DNA of 64,000 nt from Sipunculus nudus (taxonomy: Eukaryota; Annelida; Sipuncula; Golfingiida; Sipunculidae), in NCBI GenBank assembly GCA_026874595.1, contig CM049307.1:57581870-57645869 (forward strand), written 5' to 3'. The translations under genes were made by a program, and so were the position numbers. This document shows positions 35,556 through 45,088 of this stretch, one piece after another. How positions within the stretch are numbered: position 1 is the stretch's first letter; every line of letters begins with the position of its first letter. The notes under the pieces were generated by a model that saw only the letters and a list, made by a program, of their open reading frames with translations, did no database searches and was not told the origin of the DNA.

Positions 35556-38179
35556 TACAAAACTTACCCAATTTTAAGTGTTCATTAACACTATATTGAG
35601 TTTGTTTAGGGTTACTGGTTTTAAGGCTAGGGTAATGATTATATAAACATATGTACTTACCATATCAAGCAAACTGAAACATTGTTTGTATTTTTCCTTC
35701 CAGTAAAATCTTATTTTTTAGGGTCGGGGTTATATATAAGGATAAGGGTTATGGTTATATAATCCCGGGTCCCGAACAAGGAAAACAACATGTATTTATG
35801 TTATGTCTCATAGTGGGGGGGGGGGGCATGATTTCAGATGAGGTCGTGGGACACCGAGTAGCTTTTGTCTACTCATTCTTTCAGGGAATAAAACACTTTT
35901 ACCAAAAAAATCAACCCCCCCCCCCCCCCCATTTATTTCCACAATAATATTTCAGTTATGCATTTCGCATTTTAAAAATTTAGTATGTGTTACAGGTGTC
36001 TCCTTTATGCAGTCATACATGTGTCTGTGTAGCGCTAGCATTGTCCGTTGCCATGGGAGACGCGCGAGCCGGCCCGGCCCACGTGTGGGGTCTGACGTGT
36101 AGAAACACAGCGGTCATGCTAATCTGGAACTTTCTGGGCTGGTCGCGCTCTGCGAGTGTCTTGTAATGTTCTTTGGGCGTTTGTATTATATGTTGTTGGG
36201 TTCTTTTGGATTGTTCGTGAGATGGAAAGTTCTCGGCTTCAGGTGAAAAGTTATAAATAAGGGATTGTGTTTAGAGCCCGGAGGGAGAGGAGAGAAAATA
36301 TTCCAGCGTACACGGAAGAGTGTGAGTCAGTTTGTGGACCTATCCGATAATTGCTGTAGATTCTTCGAACTCTCTGAAGATTTAGTGGGACTGTCTCCAG
36401 TTTGCCTTCGGGATTATTACAAGAGCTTTACTTTGGACTATATGAACTGTTTGCGTGGATTATTAGTTTTAAAGGACTTGTTGTCGCTGTGACGATGGTA
36501 GTATCCAGGTACTGTACACTTTATTTATTATACTGTGTAATCGTATTGACTTACTGTTATACTGTTGTTATACTGTGCAATTGTATTGATCTGTGTATTT
36601 TAATGTTAGGGTTGTTTTAAGAATAAATTATAATTATTTGTTAACAAAAAACCACTGGCTTCTTTATTCATTCCCCTAGACATTTCTAGCTGCCTAGTGT
36701 TACAGAATCTGATTTTTATTTATCTCCGTAACAAAATTTATGTTCTTCATGACTACGTGATCTGTTGTTATTAGGTTCCTTTACATATGGCACATGTTTT
36801 TTTCTGTACTCTTGTACCCCCCCCCACACACACACACATACACACACATTCTCTGAAATGTCGTTCTTGCACCATTTCAGGTCTCACCGTATAAAGCCCG
36901 CTCCATATGCATGCAAATAAATCCAGTGAAGAATATCATGAGGTGCGAACGCGGTACTGTTGCGAGGGAACGAGATAATTATCGCATGGGAAAGCGTATC
37001 GCGCGCCATAAATATAGAGAGACAGTACAGTAAGACTTATACCTCTTAAATCTTTAAGGCTTGTTTCTCTACATTGGATTAAGATTATGGTAAACTAATT
37101 TGCATGCATAATGAGCAGGTTTGATAAGCAGATATGAAATGGTGAACGGTATACTTACTGCGTGGGAACGAGATAATTATCGCAAGGGGAGAGATACTAT
37201 TGCATTCGAACGAAAAAAAATATCTCTTTGGAACGAGATAACATCGCGTGGAACCGAAATATAATATAATTTTGCGTGTACTATACCAGCCACTGTAGGT
37301 ATTTTACCTTTCGCAGTCGCCGTTTCTCCGTCTGGATGAAAGAGGCCGTGGCAACCTGTTGGAGCGATTCCAATTGGCATGGAAACCGGATGTCCTAGTA
37401 AGGATGTCCGATGGTCTATGCTGGACACGTCACGAAGCATTCTGGGACGAAGCCGGATTCTGAGAAATCATTAAGAGGCCACATTACACAAACAAACACA
37501 CACCTGTATATGGTTTATAACTTAAAGAGCTGACGGCTTTCATTGGATGACAGTTTTCATCAAAAGTATGAACATTGTTATAAGAAATGGTTTCACGTGA
37601 GGGTGTGTGAAAACTTAGTTAAAGCAAAAAAAAAAGTGTACGTTTGAAATGTAAAGGGGGATTTGGCATCCGATTTAAGAGGTTTGGTAAGATCAATGGG
37701 ATACCTTCAGCTAGTAGTAATTCATGTAGATTTGATGGCCCAGAAAATGTGTTCTGGGAAGAAAATGAAATTTAAGCCTTTTTAAATACAGATTGCTTTT
37801 AAGACGTGCGATTAAAACGTGGGTGGCATTGATTACACAGTGTATACGTATATGTTATTATTAAGAGCAGGGGGCGGCATGCATACCCTGTTGTTGATAA
37901 TGGAATTTACATCACTCAAGCTGAGAGAATATTTCGTTAATGCACAAGAAGCACACAGTAGAGACCTACCTAACAGTGGATTTACTCTACAGGTTTCAAA
38001 TTCTTATAGTTCAGATTGTTCATTAAGTGATTATTGTATACTGACCTCTTAAATGCTTCTTCATTGTCACGAAGTGTTATTTCATCTTCCGACCCCGACC
38101 ACATGTATGCCGCCTCCATTTTTCCAACTAGAGCCGCGGCCCTCTTCTCATAGTCAGAAATGCAAACCGACTCTGGCAT
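28565..38179 (-). CDS. HAO1: FMN-dependent 2-hydroxyacid oxidase (HAO/glycolate oxidase), 7 coding exons, one frameshift
   Basis: Peroxisomal enzyme that oxidises short-chain 2-hydroxyacids such as glycolate to 2-oxoacids with H2O2 release. Coding exons, 5' to 3' on the minus strand: 38,179-38,046; 37,459-37,308; 33,488-33,215; 32,894-32,679; 30,437-30,279; 29,063-28,994; 28,632-28,565. All junctions are GT-AG and keep phase. The product would be about 357 residues (family about 350-370). Conserved: active-site Tyr25 in [13 protein letters not shown] and KRRE, the catalytic VVVKG lysine, SNHGGRQLD with catalytic His and Arg, and FMN-phosphate motifs [11 protein letters not shown] and FVGRP. 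It ends Ala-Lys-Ile, a PTS1-type signal (human HAO1 ends SKI). One base is missing in exon 3 at WFQ-V-(Y)-IHPDR, about 33,383, at the second active-site Tyr. So this is either a sequence error or a recent lesion. HAO1 versus HAO2 orthology is not resolved. Confidence 0.88.
28994..29063 (-). CDS. HAO1: HAO coding exon 6
   Basis: [20 protein letters not shown] then ALS. Acceptor TTCTTCTGTAG. The stop that follows in frame (28,986) is not used if the donor TCTG|GTTTGT is spliced. Confidence 0.85.
30279..30437 (-). CDS. HAO1: HAO coding exon 5
   Basis: 53 codons, phase 0. [20 protein letters not shown]-phosphate loops [12 protein letters not shown] and [15 protein letters not shown]. Donor ATG|GTAACC is chosen over the nearer GCGT|GTATGG because only it keeps phase with the next exon. 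Confidence 0.88.
31111..31495. repeat. HAO intron segment duplicated at 38,620-39,000
   Basis: Shares long near-identical runs with 38,620-39,000: CTTTTGGGATCGAGAGAGGC, CAACAACACA, GAGAGCTGGA and TTGGTTTTTGCAT. Same orientation. Lies in the intron between HAO coding exons 5 and 4. Confidence 0.8.
31918..31961. promoter_or_regulatory. CRE-like cluster in HAO intron
   Basis: Exact palindromic TGACGTCA (31,918-31,925), then GACGTCAT (31,934) and TGACGT (31,956) within 44 bases, a CREB/ATF-type pattern. Function is inferred from the motif only. Confidence 0.3.
32679..32894 (-). CDS. HAO1: HAO coding exon 4
   Basis: 72 codons, phase 0 at both ends. [29 protein letters not shown], catalytic Lys in VVVKG, and His/Arg in [10 protein letters not shown] partial second copy exists at 40,262-40,365. 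Confidence 0.92.
33215..33488 (-). CDS. HAO1: HAO coding exon 3 (carries a 1-base deletion)
   Basis: Codes [29 protein letters not shown], then after the missing base [23 protein letters not shown] and [10 protein letters not shown]. With one base restored the 274-base exon has the length its flanking phases require. Acceptor AACAATAG, donor ATACCG|GTAAAT. Confidence 0.85.
33957..34055. repeat. Array of palindromic ~25 bp units
   Basis: TATCTCGTTCCCACGAGATA repeats twice well and then decays (TGTTCGTACGCGATAGC, GTTGCCGCGCGACAG, CTTGCCATGATAG). Inverted relatives occur at 36,955-37,255. Confidence 0.75.
34249..34298. repeat. (TA)n microsatellite
   Basis: Left flank of the element at 34,299-35,485. 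Confidence 0.95.
34299..35485. mobile_element. 1.2 kb element inserted in (TA)n
   Basis: Bounded on both sides by long TA runs. Left end CAGGGTTGGTTCTCTGCCA; right end in reverse CTCGGTTGGTAAGTTCCTGCC, an imperfect terminal inverted repeat. Near both ends the motif GGCAGAAA recurs. The interior has no coding frame of note. Confidence 0.5.
35484..35548. repeat. (TA)n microsatellite
   Basis: Right flank of the 34,299-35,485 element. Confidence 0.95.
35988..36704 (+). mobile_element. Candidate solo LTR
   Basis: 717 bases starting TGTTACAGG and ending GTGTTACA (TG...CA). Inside are a TATA-like TTATAAATAAGG (about 36,250), a GC-rich 5' third, and AATAAATTATAATT (about 36,623) as a poly(A) signal, in LTR order U3-R-U5. 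Flanking pentamers (GTATG/GAATC) match poorly. The shared GTGTTACAG at both borders could alternatively be a 9-base target duplication. Confidence 0.4.
36822..36849. repeat. Poly-C/(CA)n tract
   Basis: CCCCCCCCC then CA units. Confidence 0.9.
37308..37459 (-). CDS. HAO1: HAO coding exon 2
   Basis: Codes [12 protein letters not shown] through [18 protein letters not shown] (FMN-binding strand 1). Acceptor TTTCTCAG, donor AAAG|GTAAAA. A transposable element end lies 10 bases inside the following intron. Confidence 0.9.
38046..38179 (-). CDS. HAO1: HAO coding exon 1
   Basis: Starts [12 protein letters not shown]; the ATG follows an acceptor (TTTCTTTTTAG at about 38,188) by about 8 bases, so a 5' UTR exon must lie upstream. 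It holds the first active-site Tyr and ends AAG AG|GTCAGT. Confidence 0.88.
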
Positions 38180-38619
38180 ATTTCCTGCTAAAAAGAAAAC
38201 TATGACAAATACAGCTTTGCTATAGTTGCACATTGGATTCTTGTCAGTTTGGATTGATGACTCATACTTCGTAGAGACCATTAACTGCACTGTATAAACT
38301 GTACAGGGATTATTATATGTTATCTACATAAACGCGTACCTCTTGTCTTTTTTATTTTGTTTGTTGATCTATGTCATCAATTAAGGTAGGTCATGCAACT
38401 AAACAAAGATGTATTAACCTCCCAGCATTTGCGTTGGAAAATAAAATCCGACCTAATGTTGTGCCCCCTTGAAAATGAGAAATCATTTTTTTTCGAAAAC
38501 ACTTTACCTTGTAGAGTTTTTTTCATTTTTATACTCCAGCCATTTGTACCCTAATTGCCATCTGTTACATCACCACAAGAATTCAGTGATTTAGCGATTC
38601 ACAAAATTCAGAGATTAAT
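38180..38619. other. Upstream flank of HAO; no feature recognised
   Basis: A 5' UTR exon and promoter for HAO are expected upstream of the acceptor at about 38,188 but cannot be placed with confidence. Confidence 0.3.
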
Positions 38620-39000
38620 GAATAAAACCAGTTTATGCATCCATATCATGACCACGCTTATTTCCCTGTTTGTAATCGAGGGTACATACGCGATAATAAA
38701 TCCAGCTTTTGGGATCGAGAGAGGCGACATGAACAGATGCTTCTTCTGTTCTTCAAGATTAGTAGAAGTAATCATTCAACATGAGCTTATTGAAAAGAAT
38801 TAATTGCTTTTATGATATAGAACATGTTAAACTATGAAAGGGAAAGTTTGCAAAAACAGGTACATGTAAAATGAAATAGTCCCCCGTAGTACAACTAATC
38901 AAGAAACAACAACACATCCTGTATTGAGAGCTGGAGTTTGGTTTTTGCATTGTTATTTATGCAATGAGGATTGCGCAAAGTCTGAAAATGGGAATCGGTG
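38620..39000. repeat. Copy of HAO intron segment 31,111-31,495
   Basis: Same orientation as the intronic copy. Followed about 1.26 kb later by a copy of HAO coding exon 4, the same order and similar spacing as at the gene. Confidence 0.8.
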
Positions 39001-40261
39001 CAATATAAATTCTGGGCCGGCCTTTAGGTTGACCTTTTTATGCTAATGAACATACACATCCCTGTGTTTCTATAGACATCTTCATTACTGGGTCTAGTGT
39101 TTATGATATTTGAATTTTCATCTCCATTCAAGATGAAGTCTTGGCGTGACCTCTCGTTCCAAGATGGCAGATTTCATACCTTGTGGTTGTTAGTAGGTAG
39201 ACGGGATAAGTTATAGAAGTGAAATAGATTGAAATTCAAAATAACGTGTTTTTTAGCGGGACTCGATGGTTTATTTAAGGTGTGAAACCTCTCAAAACTA
39301 GGATAAAGGAGTTAGTTATTGATAATCTGATATAAAGTCCGGTGTAGGCCTATTTCTCTCTAATTGTCGCCCAGGCCAATATTTGTTAACATTGTGTCAA
39401 GCGCCTGTGACACAGGGTTTCAGGTTCGAGACCCAGTGAAGTGCTTCACAAATGCATGATGTTATGTGTACTTATATATTTGACTCTTTCACTCATTACA
39501 AGTTCGCCAACAGACACAGATGCAGAAGACATACATACGAATAGCCGCCGACGGCGACGCAACAGGTTTCAAGTTTCTGTTGCGTCGCCGGCCCACCAAA
39601 GGGCTATCTGGGGTTAAAGCACGATACGATCTGTTACTCTAAGAAAGGAAATTGAATAAAAATATTTCCTATGGTTTTAATAAACCAATGTTCACATAAT
39701 GTTGTATGTCGAAAGGCCTGTAATAAGAAATAACCATTGTGGAAAGCATGAAGCACCTGTAACATCAACAACTGATATTATATGTCCAGAGAGAATTGAA
39801 GCATTAACAGCCCCGGTAGACATATTGTATTTGGTGGCAGTCCTGTATAAGGCTTTAGGCCTGTGTACTATTATGTTCATATTTTAACTTCCTTGGTGCA
39901 AAATAGGGCTGAGAACAGAACAGTAATGTTCTCTAGTGGTTAATATACAATACACATAGATGTACTGAACATTAATCAATGGATATATGTTAAATCTCAC
40001 AGTTGTGTATGAAGTGCTATAATCACAGTTAACTGCAGGTGCAATCTATGGACTCCACATTGCGTCAGTCACTGAAAAAAAGCAATTGAGGAGTTCATTG
40101 TTATTGGCTAACATCCGAATAAGAACACCATATCCACGTAGACTAGACACTGATACTTTTTACATCCTGAACCAACTCGCTCCGACGCCTCAGTTCGTGC
40201 GTGAGGTTTTTGACAATCGCTCTAAACTAAATACGTATCCAGCAGTAGAAAAAAAGAAAGT
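39001..40261. other. Spacer within the duplicated segment; no gene
   Basis: A tRNA-like B box (GGTTTCAGGTTCGAGACCC, about 39,416) suggests a SINE piece. An inverted pair AACAGGTTTCAAG / AAGTTTCTGTTGCGTCG surrounds GCCGACGGCGACGCAAC near 39,545-39,590. Confidence 0.35.
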
Positions 40262-40365
40262 CACATACCGAAGCCTGTACCGTATCTAGCTGCCTGCCGC
40301 CGTGGGTAGACACATAAACAGCATAAACGCCGTGCTGTGCTGCAAGTTTAGTATCCAGGCTGGCC
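40262..40365 (-). pseudogene. Orphan partial copy of HAO coding exon 4
   Basis: Minus-strand DTKLAAQHGVYAVYVS then [13 protein letters not shown] with the donor GTATGTG kept. Compared with the gene's exon, the upstream half (including the catalytic Lys) is absent and Asn of SNHGGRQLD is Thr. No other HAO exon follows or precedes it in the window, so it is a duplicated fragment. Confidence 0.8.
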
Positions 40366-41468
40366 TAAAACACGGAACGGACCACGGAACGCGGTACGGG
40401 ACACTAATATAAAAAGTGTCATTACTTTTAAATGGATAAATGGATTTTTGACCACATTTACTCTGAATAAGGATTTTAGTTATACCTGTCGGATGGTTAA
40501 CTTAAAGAGACATGTCATGATATATTTTACTTTAGAATTAGTACCTACCGGTCAGGACTCCTTCATCCACAACGGATACATGTTAATAAAGTATTCCAGT
40601 GATAAACCAAACTTACTCGTTAATTGTATCCTTTAGCCTTTTCACGTATATCTCAGCCCGTAATAATGTATAAATAGTCATTTCTTCACACGATTCAACA
40701 TGCTCATATCCGTCATGATTCCTCCTGCAGACCTCTGCTTGTTTACACTACTTGGCTTATGTGCACATTTCCTGCCTACGTCACTCACATACGTTGTGTT
40801 GCGCCCTCGAAGGCTTTGTATGCACACAGACCACGGCTGTATATTTGGTGTATTCCAAGAGTTAGGGTTTTTTGGCTTTGTCCGCGCGAAGCGGGCGGGG
40901 GTGGGGGGGGGGGGGGGGGTGGTAGGGCAGTTAGCGGACGCGAGGGGGCCCCCGGAGGGAGGGGATGCCACGGTGAGCAAAATTTTCAAAAACTGTATGT
41001 ATACTACTGCATTCTGGTGCATCTTTATATTAATAGCGTAACGCGAATTTTGTGATTTTCAGTCTCTCCTCTGATACCACTGTGCCACTGATTTTCGAAA
41101 TACATATGCTCCGGTTTTGTCCGAAGAGATTTGAGTATTACGTGCATAATTTATAAATTAAATATCCCCCCCTTTCCCATTGGCGCCCCTTTTCTTTGTG
41201 CGCTCTAGCCTGGAAAATTATTGGCCATAGAGTGTGTGATGCCGGGATCAAACATTCCCTGGGGGCTCTATGCGGGGTTTTCCTGCAATTCGCGGTCACT
41301 GAAATAATCCCCCTTGGATTAGACTATTGTGCACAAGGAGATCTCGCATGAGGAAAATGCTCAAAAGAGGGATCTTTGAATGAACCATAATTGCCCGAAT
41401 AGAATTGCAGGGGGATCCAAAAAATGGGGGGGGGGGGGGGGGTTGCGCTAGTATTCTGTTTAAAAAAA

Positions 41469-41471
<3 letters not shown>
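40366..41471. other. No gene recognised
   Basis: Starts with a repeat-like ACGGAACGGACCACGGAACG and contains poly-G tracts (40,897-40,920 and 41,424-41,441). Overlapping frames at 40,678-41,055 on both strands run through poly-G and are not credible. Confidence 0.45.
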
Positions 41472-41513
<42 letters not shown>

Positions 41514-41516
41514 ATT
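41472..41516. repeat. (TA)n microsatellite
   Basis: TA run with one TTT interruption. Confidence 0.9.
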
Positions 41517-41884
41517 AATTTCAATTATGAACCATGTTAACTGAGGGTATGATAGGGGGTAACTCCCTTCCATATTGGGAAATATTTACATACACCAAGA
41601 TGACATTAGAATGAGTTTTAACAAAAACATATGAGGATTTTCTGTTCTTCAGAAATTGCACGATGTAGTCAAACTGTTGATGGAAACAATATTTCATATT
41701 TATATTTGCTTCAAAGTTATGATATAAAATTTCAGTTGTTTTCAGCATGCAATGTGAATGGCGATTAAGTGCATCCACGTTAATAATTTGTAAAATATTA
41801 TCTCTTAAATGTAATGTTCGGGTTAAGATATATGGAAAGATATATGGAAGATGTCTGATGCTGAACTTTGCATTATACTGTGGT

Positions 41885-42030
41885 CTGCAGCGCAAAGGCA
41901 TACAAGACTTAACAGAGCACACATCGTGAGTTCGAGAACCGGCATCAACGGGGAAGGCTTGAGAGTCGACCCTGACCAGGGCCTGGCGCTCTATTCTGCA
42001 GTTGTTTATAAATATCCTCGTTTATAAATA
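41885..42030 (+). mobile_element. tRNA-derived SINE (family A)
   Basis: tRNA-like head with B box GTGAGTTCGAGAACC (about 41,928), then GTCGACCCTGACCAGGGCCT, CTGCAGTTGTTTATAAATAT. Same block order as the minus-strand copy at 17,835-17,985. Confidence 0.55.
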
Positions 42031-43815
42031 AGAGATATTTCAGCTAAATGGGGAGGCGCCTGCCGCGGGCGTCACCTCAGGATCCGCCACTAGTAATATA
42101 TAGCAAAGCATTTAGATGCATGTAGGTATATATATGTGTCTGTGTGTGTGTGTGTGTGGGTGGGTGTGTAAACACTTAACAATAATTCAACATAACATAT
42201 ACCCTTTTAATTCCAATTAGAAATATCAGTATCACAACAGGAATAAATATTATATTGGAATGACTAAACCTATTGAAATGTAGAAATAAGCCCCCTGTAT
42301 TGAATGCATTGACGGTCTCACTGGAAAACATTGGCTCAGCTTTCAAACAGGAATGGTCTTTGGGGATGCGTGATATTTAAAATATATATATACAGCCATT
42401 AAATGTACTTAATACTTTAATGCTTCCGCAAATTTCTGCGCAGCGGGATTGCCAGACCATGTGAGTGCTCAGTTTTTGTGCGTAAAAAGGGGAATGCAAT
42501 TATTGAGAACACGTCTCAGCGCTACTGTACTACTATGCAAGATAACAGGTTGCTTAACTGTCGGATTGACGGGCATCTTTCAATAGGGATGTGAAACATA
42601 ATATATTTTTCTAAACAAATAACTTCATGTATTATATAAACCTCTCCGAAATATTCTTCGGCCATTCTTTTGGCTTCAGTAAGATTTTTATGCATAATAC
42701 CATACATATAATGGATCTATAATATATAGATAAAATAGAAAAGGTTGCCGTGATTTCCGAGATCGCACCGGAACGTATTTGACCAAGTCATTCACACTCG
42801 GACAGACGGTAAACTCAAAGACAGAACACTTACACACCAAATATCGTCTTCAAAGAGGTCTTATGAAGGTAATATTGTACAACCAAGATATTCAAGATTA
42901 TTTGACATCAGGTAATTGCTAGTTGTCATTTATTGGTCAATGCTTGCTTAGAAAAAAAACACAAAATCTGTCTTGCTGGAAGTCAAAGTTTAGGGTTCAT
43001 TTTGCCATAAGTACATTATTTAAGAAAAACGCCAATTGGACTTCATTGAGTAGATTCTCCCCGGGTCAGGAATAACGTCTTTTCCTCTGCGGACAAGCAA
43101 GAGAGCCAAACCACTATGGCGACTTTAGAGAAATTACATGCTTAAATTTCCAAAAGCTTGGGTGTTTATCAAAATAAAATAGGTTTAACGCAGGAAGTTA
43201 TAGCTTAAAACCCTTTGCGCGTCAGAGATAAGGTTTATTCAGCTGGAAACTTTAATTTTTATGAAAACCCTTAAGGAAAACCCTTACTTCTAACCATATA
43301 AGGGAGGGCGACTGTAATGGCATAAGAATTAAGAGAGGTGGCAAAAAGGTACTTCCTTGTACAGAGATGGTCACTTGTCTGGCAATGGATGCATTTTTAC
43401 AGATACACGAATGTTCTGCGACATGTCGCTCAATATGAACAGTCCATACACACATCGACATGTTCTTCAAAATGTCCTGCAAAACTATGATAAAAACTTC
43501 AAGCAATAAATATAACTTCCAGGATTTACCATCATTTTGTATGGTAATATTATATTTATCAATATATGTGCGTGTGACGAAAATGTATTCTGCCAAGGAC
43601 ATATTCTGTCTTGTTTCTCTTTATTAATATAGATATATTGGAAAAATAGGCACAGGTATTTTATGATAGCTACACAACTTCTTCTGAGTTTGCTGTTGAC
43701 CGCATAAACAGATGACACCCTCATCAGACACGGTGAAATTTGGCCGGTCACATTATCACAGGATAACATGATAAATTATTATATATTCGTTGACTTTTCC
43801 GAAGACTGGGCCTGA

Positions 43816-43878
43816 TGTCGCGCGACAAGTCGCAGGAAAACGAAACATGTTCATTCTTCTGCGACACGTCGCGCAACT
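43816..43878. repeat. Inverted repeat with TGTCGCGCGACA-type arms
   Basis: Arms TGTCGCGCGACAAGTCGCAG (43,816) and CTGCGACACGTCGCGCAAC (43,860) are near reverse complements around a ~20-base loop. A third copy, CTGCGACATGTCGCTCAA, is at 43,416. Confidence 0.6.
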
Positions 43879-45007
43879 CATGTTTAGTTTCTATGGTGAT
43901 CGAGTAAAATTTAAACCATGAAATGTAACTTATTAACAATCCTGTAATGAAAATGACTTCAAATATAAATGATTTGTAGGTTTAAACAACCAAAATGACT
44001 ATTAATATGGCGCATAGCCCTATAGTGACCCAATTTCCAGGCAATCTGGAATACGGCTATATTAAGCGCACATTAAACAATTCATACAGGTTTTACATAT
44101 TAGATTCAGAACTTAAATTTTATTTCGAAACAATGGGCGGATCAATCGGGGGGGGGGGGGGGGAGGGACGAGTGCCCTTAAGAATTAATATCATATTATT
44201 ATAACATAATTGCTACAAAATTACTTTCACTTTCTGTGAAAATTGAATATAGATTGAAATGCAATTATTCACACTTCTATGCTTTAAACAATTCGTTTTT
44301 CAAATCATAAATTATTTCATCAAATATTAAATTTCCGACGCGTTCCACATAAATATCTGGAAATTGAATATTTTATTGTGTGTTCAAAGTTTAAACATGT
44401 TTATTCTATTTAATCAAGTCTTAAGAATAAAAAAGATTATTAAATAAAAACATTTTGCATAACTTTAAGAGAGTGAATTGATTTCCTGTTTATCCTGAAC
44501 TGGAATTTGTAAAAGAAATATATTATTAATAAAATGATGATATCTGTATCACATATAAATGCATGCGCAGTTTTGGAACTGACTGGAATGCCTTACATTT
44601 ATTATAATTGTGTGTCTTTATCAGTTAAAACGAACATGCCCGAGGCACAGAGATGAGGTTGCTGTATGGGTTTATTATAAGCAGTTTCATGACAAAATAC
44701 AGAAATAAACGTATTTAAACATATTCCATTTATTAAATTTCTATTTTAACAAATTAATATCAAAGAATATATTATTTTTATTTCATAATTACGTTAAAAA
44801 ATCCAAACTTCTGTCATCGCTATTTAAAGAAAGAGTTATGAAGATCATGTGGGCAAAATGAAAATTTATGAAGCTGCCCACATTCTGAAAAGAAGAGATT
44901 GGGCCTACAACACACAATTGTGGGACACACAATTAATCACCACGATTAACTCTAGATGCACCCCCTTCTCCAAACGTCTGCTACCATGTTCCAGACCCCT
45001 TGTCTAG

Positions 45008-45088
45008 GACGTCATTATTACGTCATTGTGTTTAATCTCATTGTGCACCAAAATTCCATGCTGACGACGTCACCAGGACAACGTCATT
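45008..45088. promoter_or_regulatory. Cluster of four ACGTCA sites
   Basis: GACGTCAT 45,008, ACGTCATT 45,020, GACGTCAC 45,066 and ACGTCATT 45,081 lie within 81 bases. They resemble CREB/ATF half-sites. No gene start is identified nearby. Confidence 0.3.

Larger units (their letters stand above)
33917..37295. mobile_element. 3.4 kb TA-flanked composite element in HAO intron 2
   Basis: Left end CGGTGTCTCGTATAGGACAC and, in reverse, right end CAGTGGCTGGTATAGTACAC are matching terminal inverted repeats (about 28 of 36 bases). TA flanks both sides (33,915-33,916 and 37,296-37,297). Next to each end lie arrays of the palindrome TATCTCGTTCCCACGAGATA and variants (33,957-34,055 and about 36,955-37,255). 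The interior holds another element (34,299-35,485) and a solo-LTR candidate (35,988-36,704). No transposase is visible. Its right end is 10 bases from the splice donor of HAO coding exon 2. Confidence 0.55.

Noticed and set aside
40678-41055. Overlapping ~100-codon frames on both strands
   Set aside because: They run through poly-G (Gly/Pro runs), overlap each other, and have no start context or domain.
41521-41922. 133-codon minus-strand frame
   Set aside because: Overlaps the SINE at its start, has no recognisable domain, and lies in sequence without exon borders that I could support.
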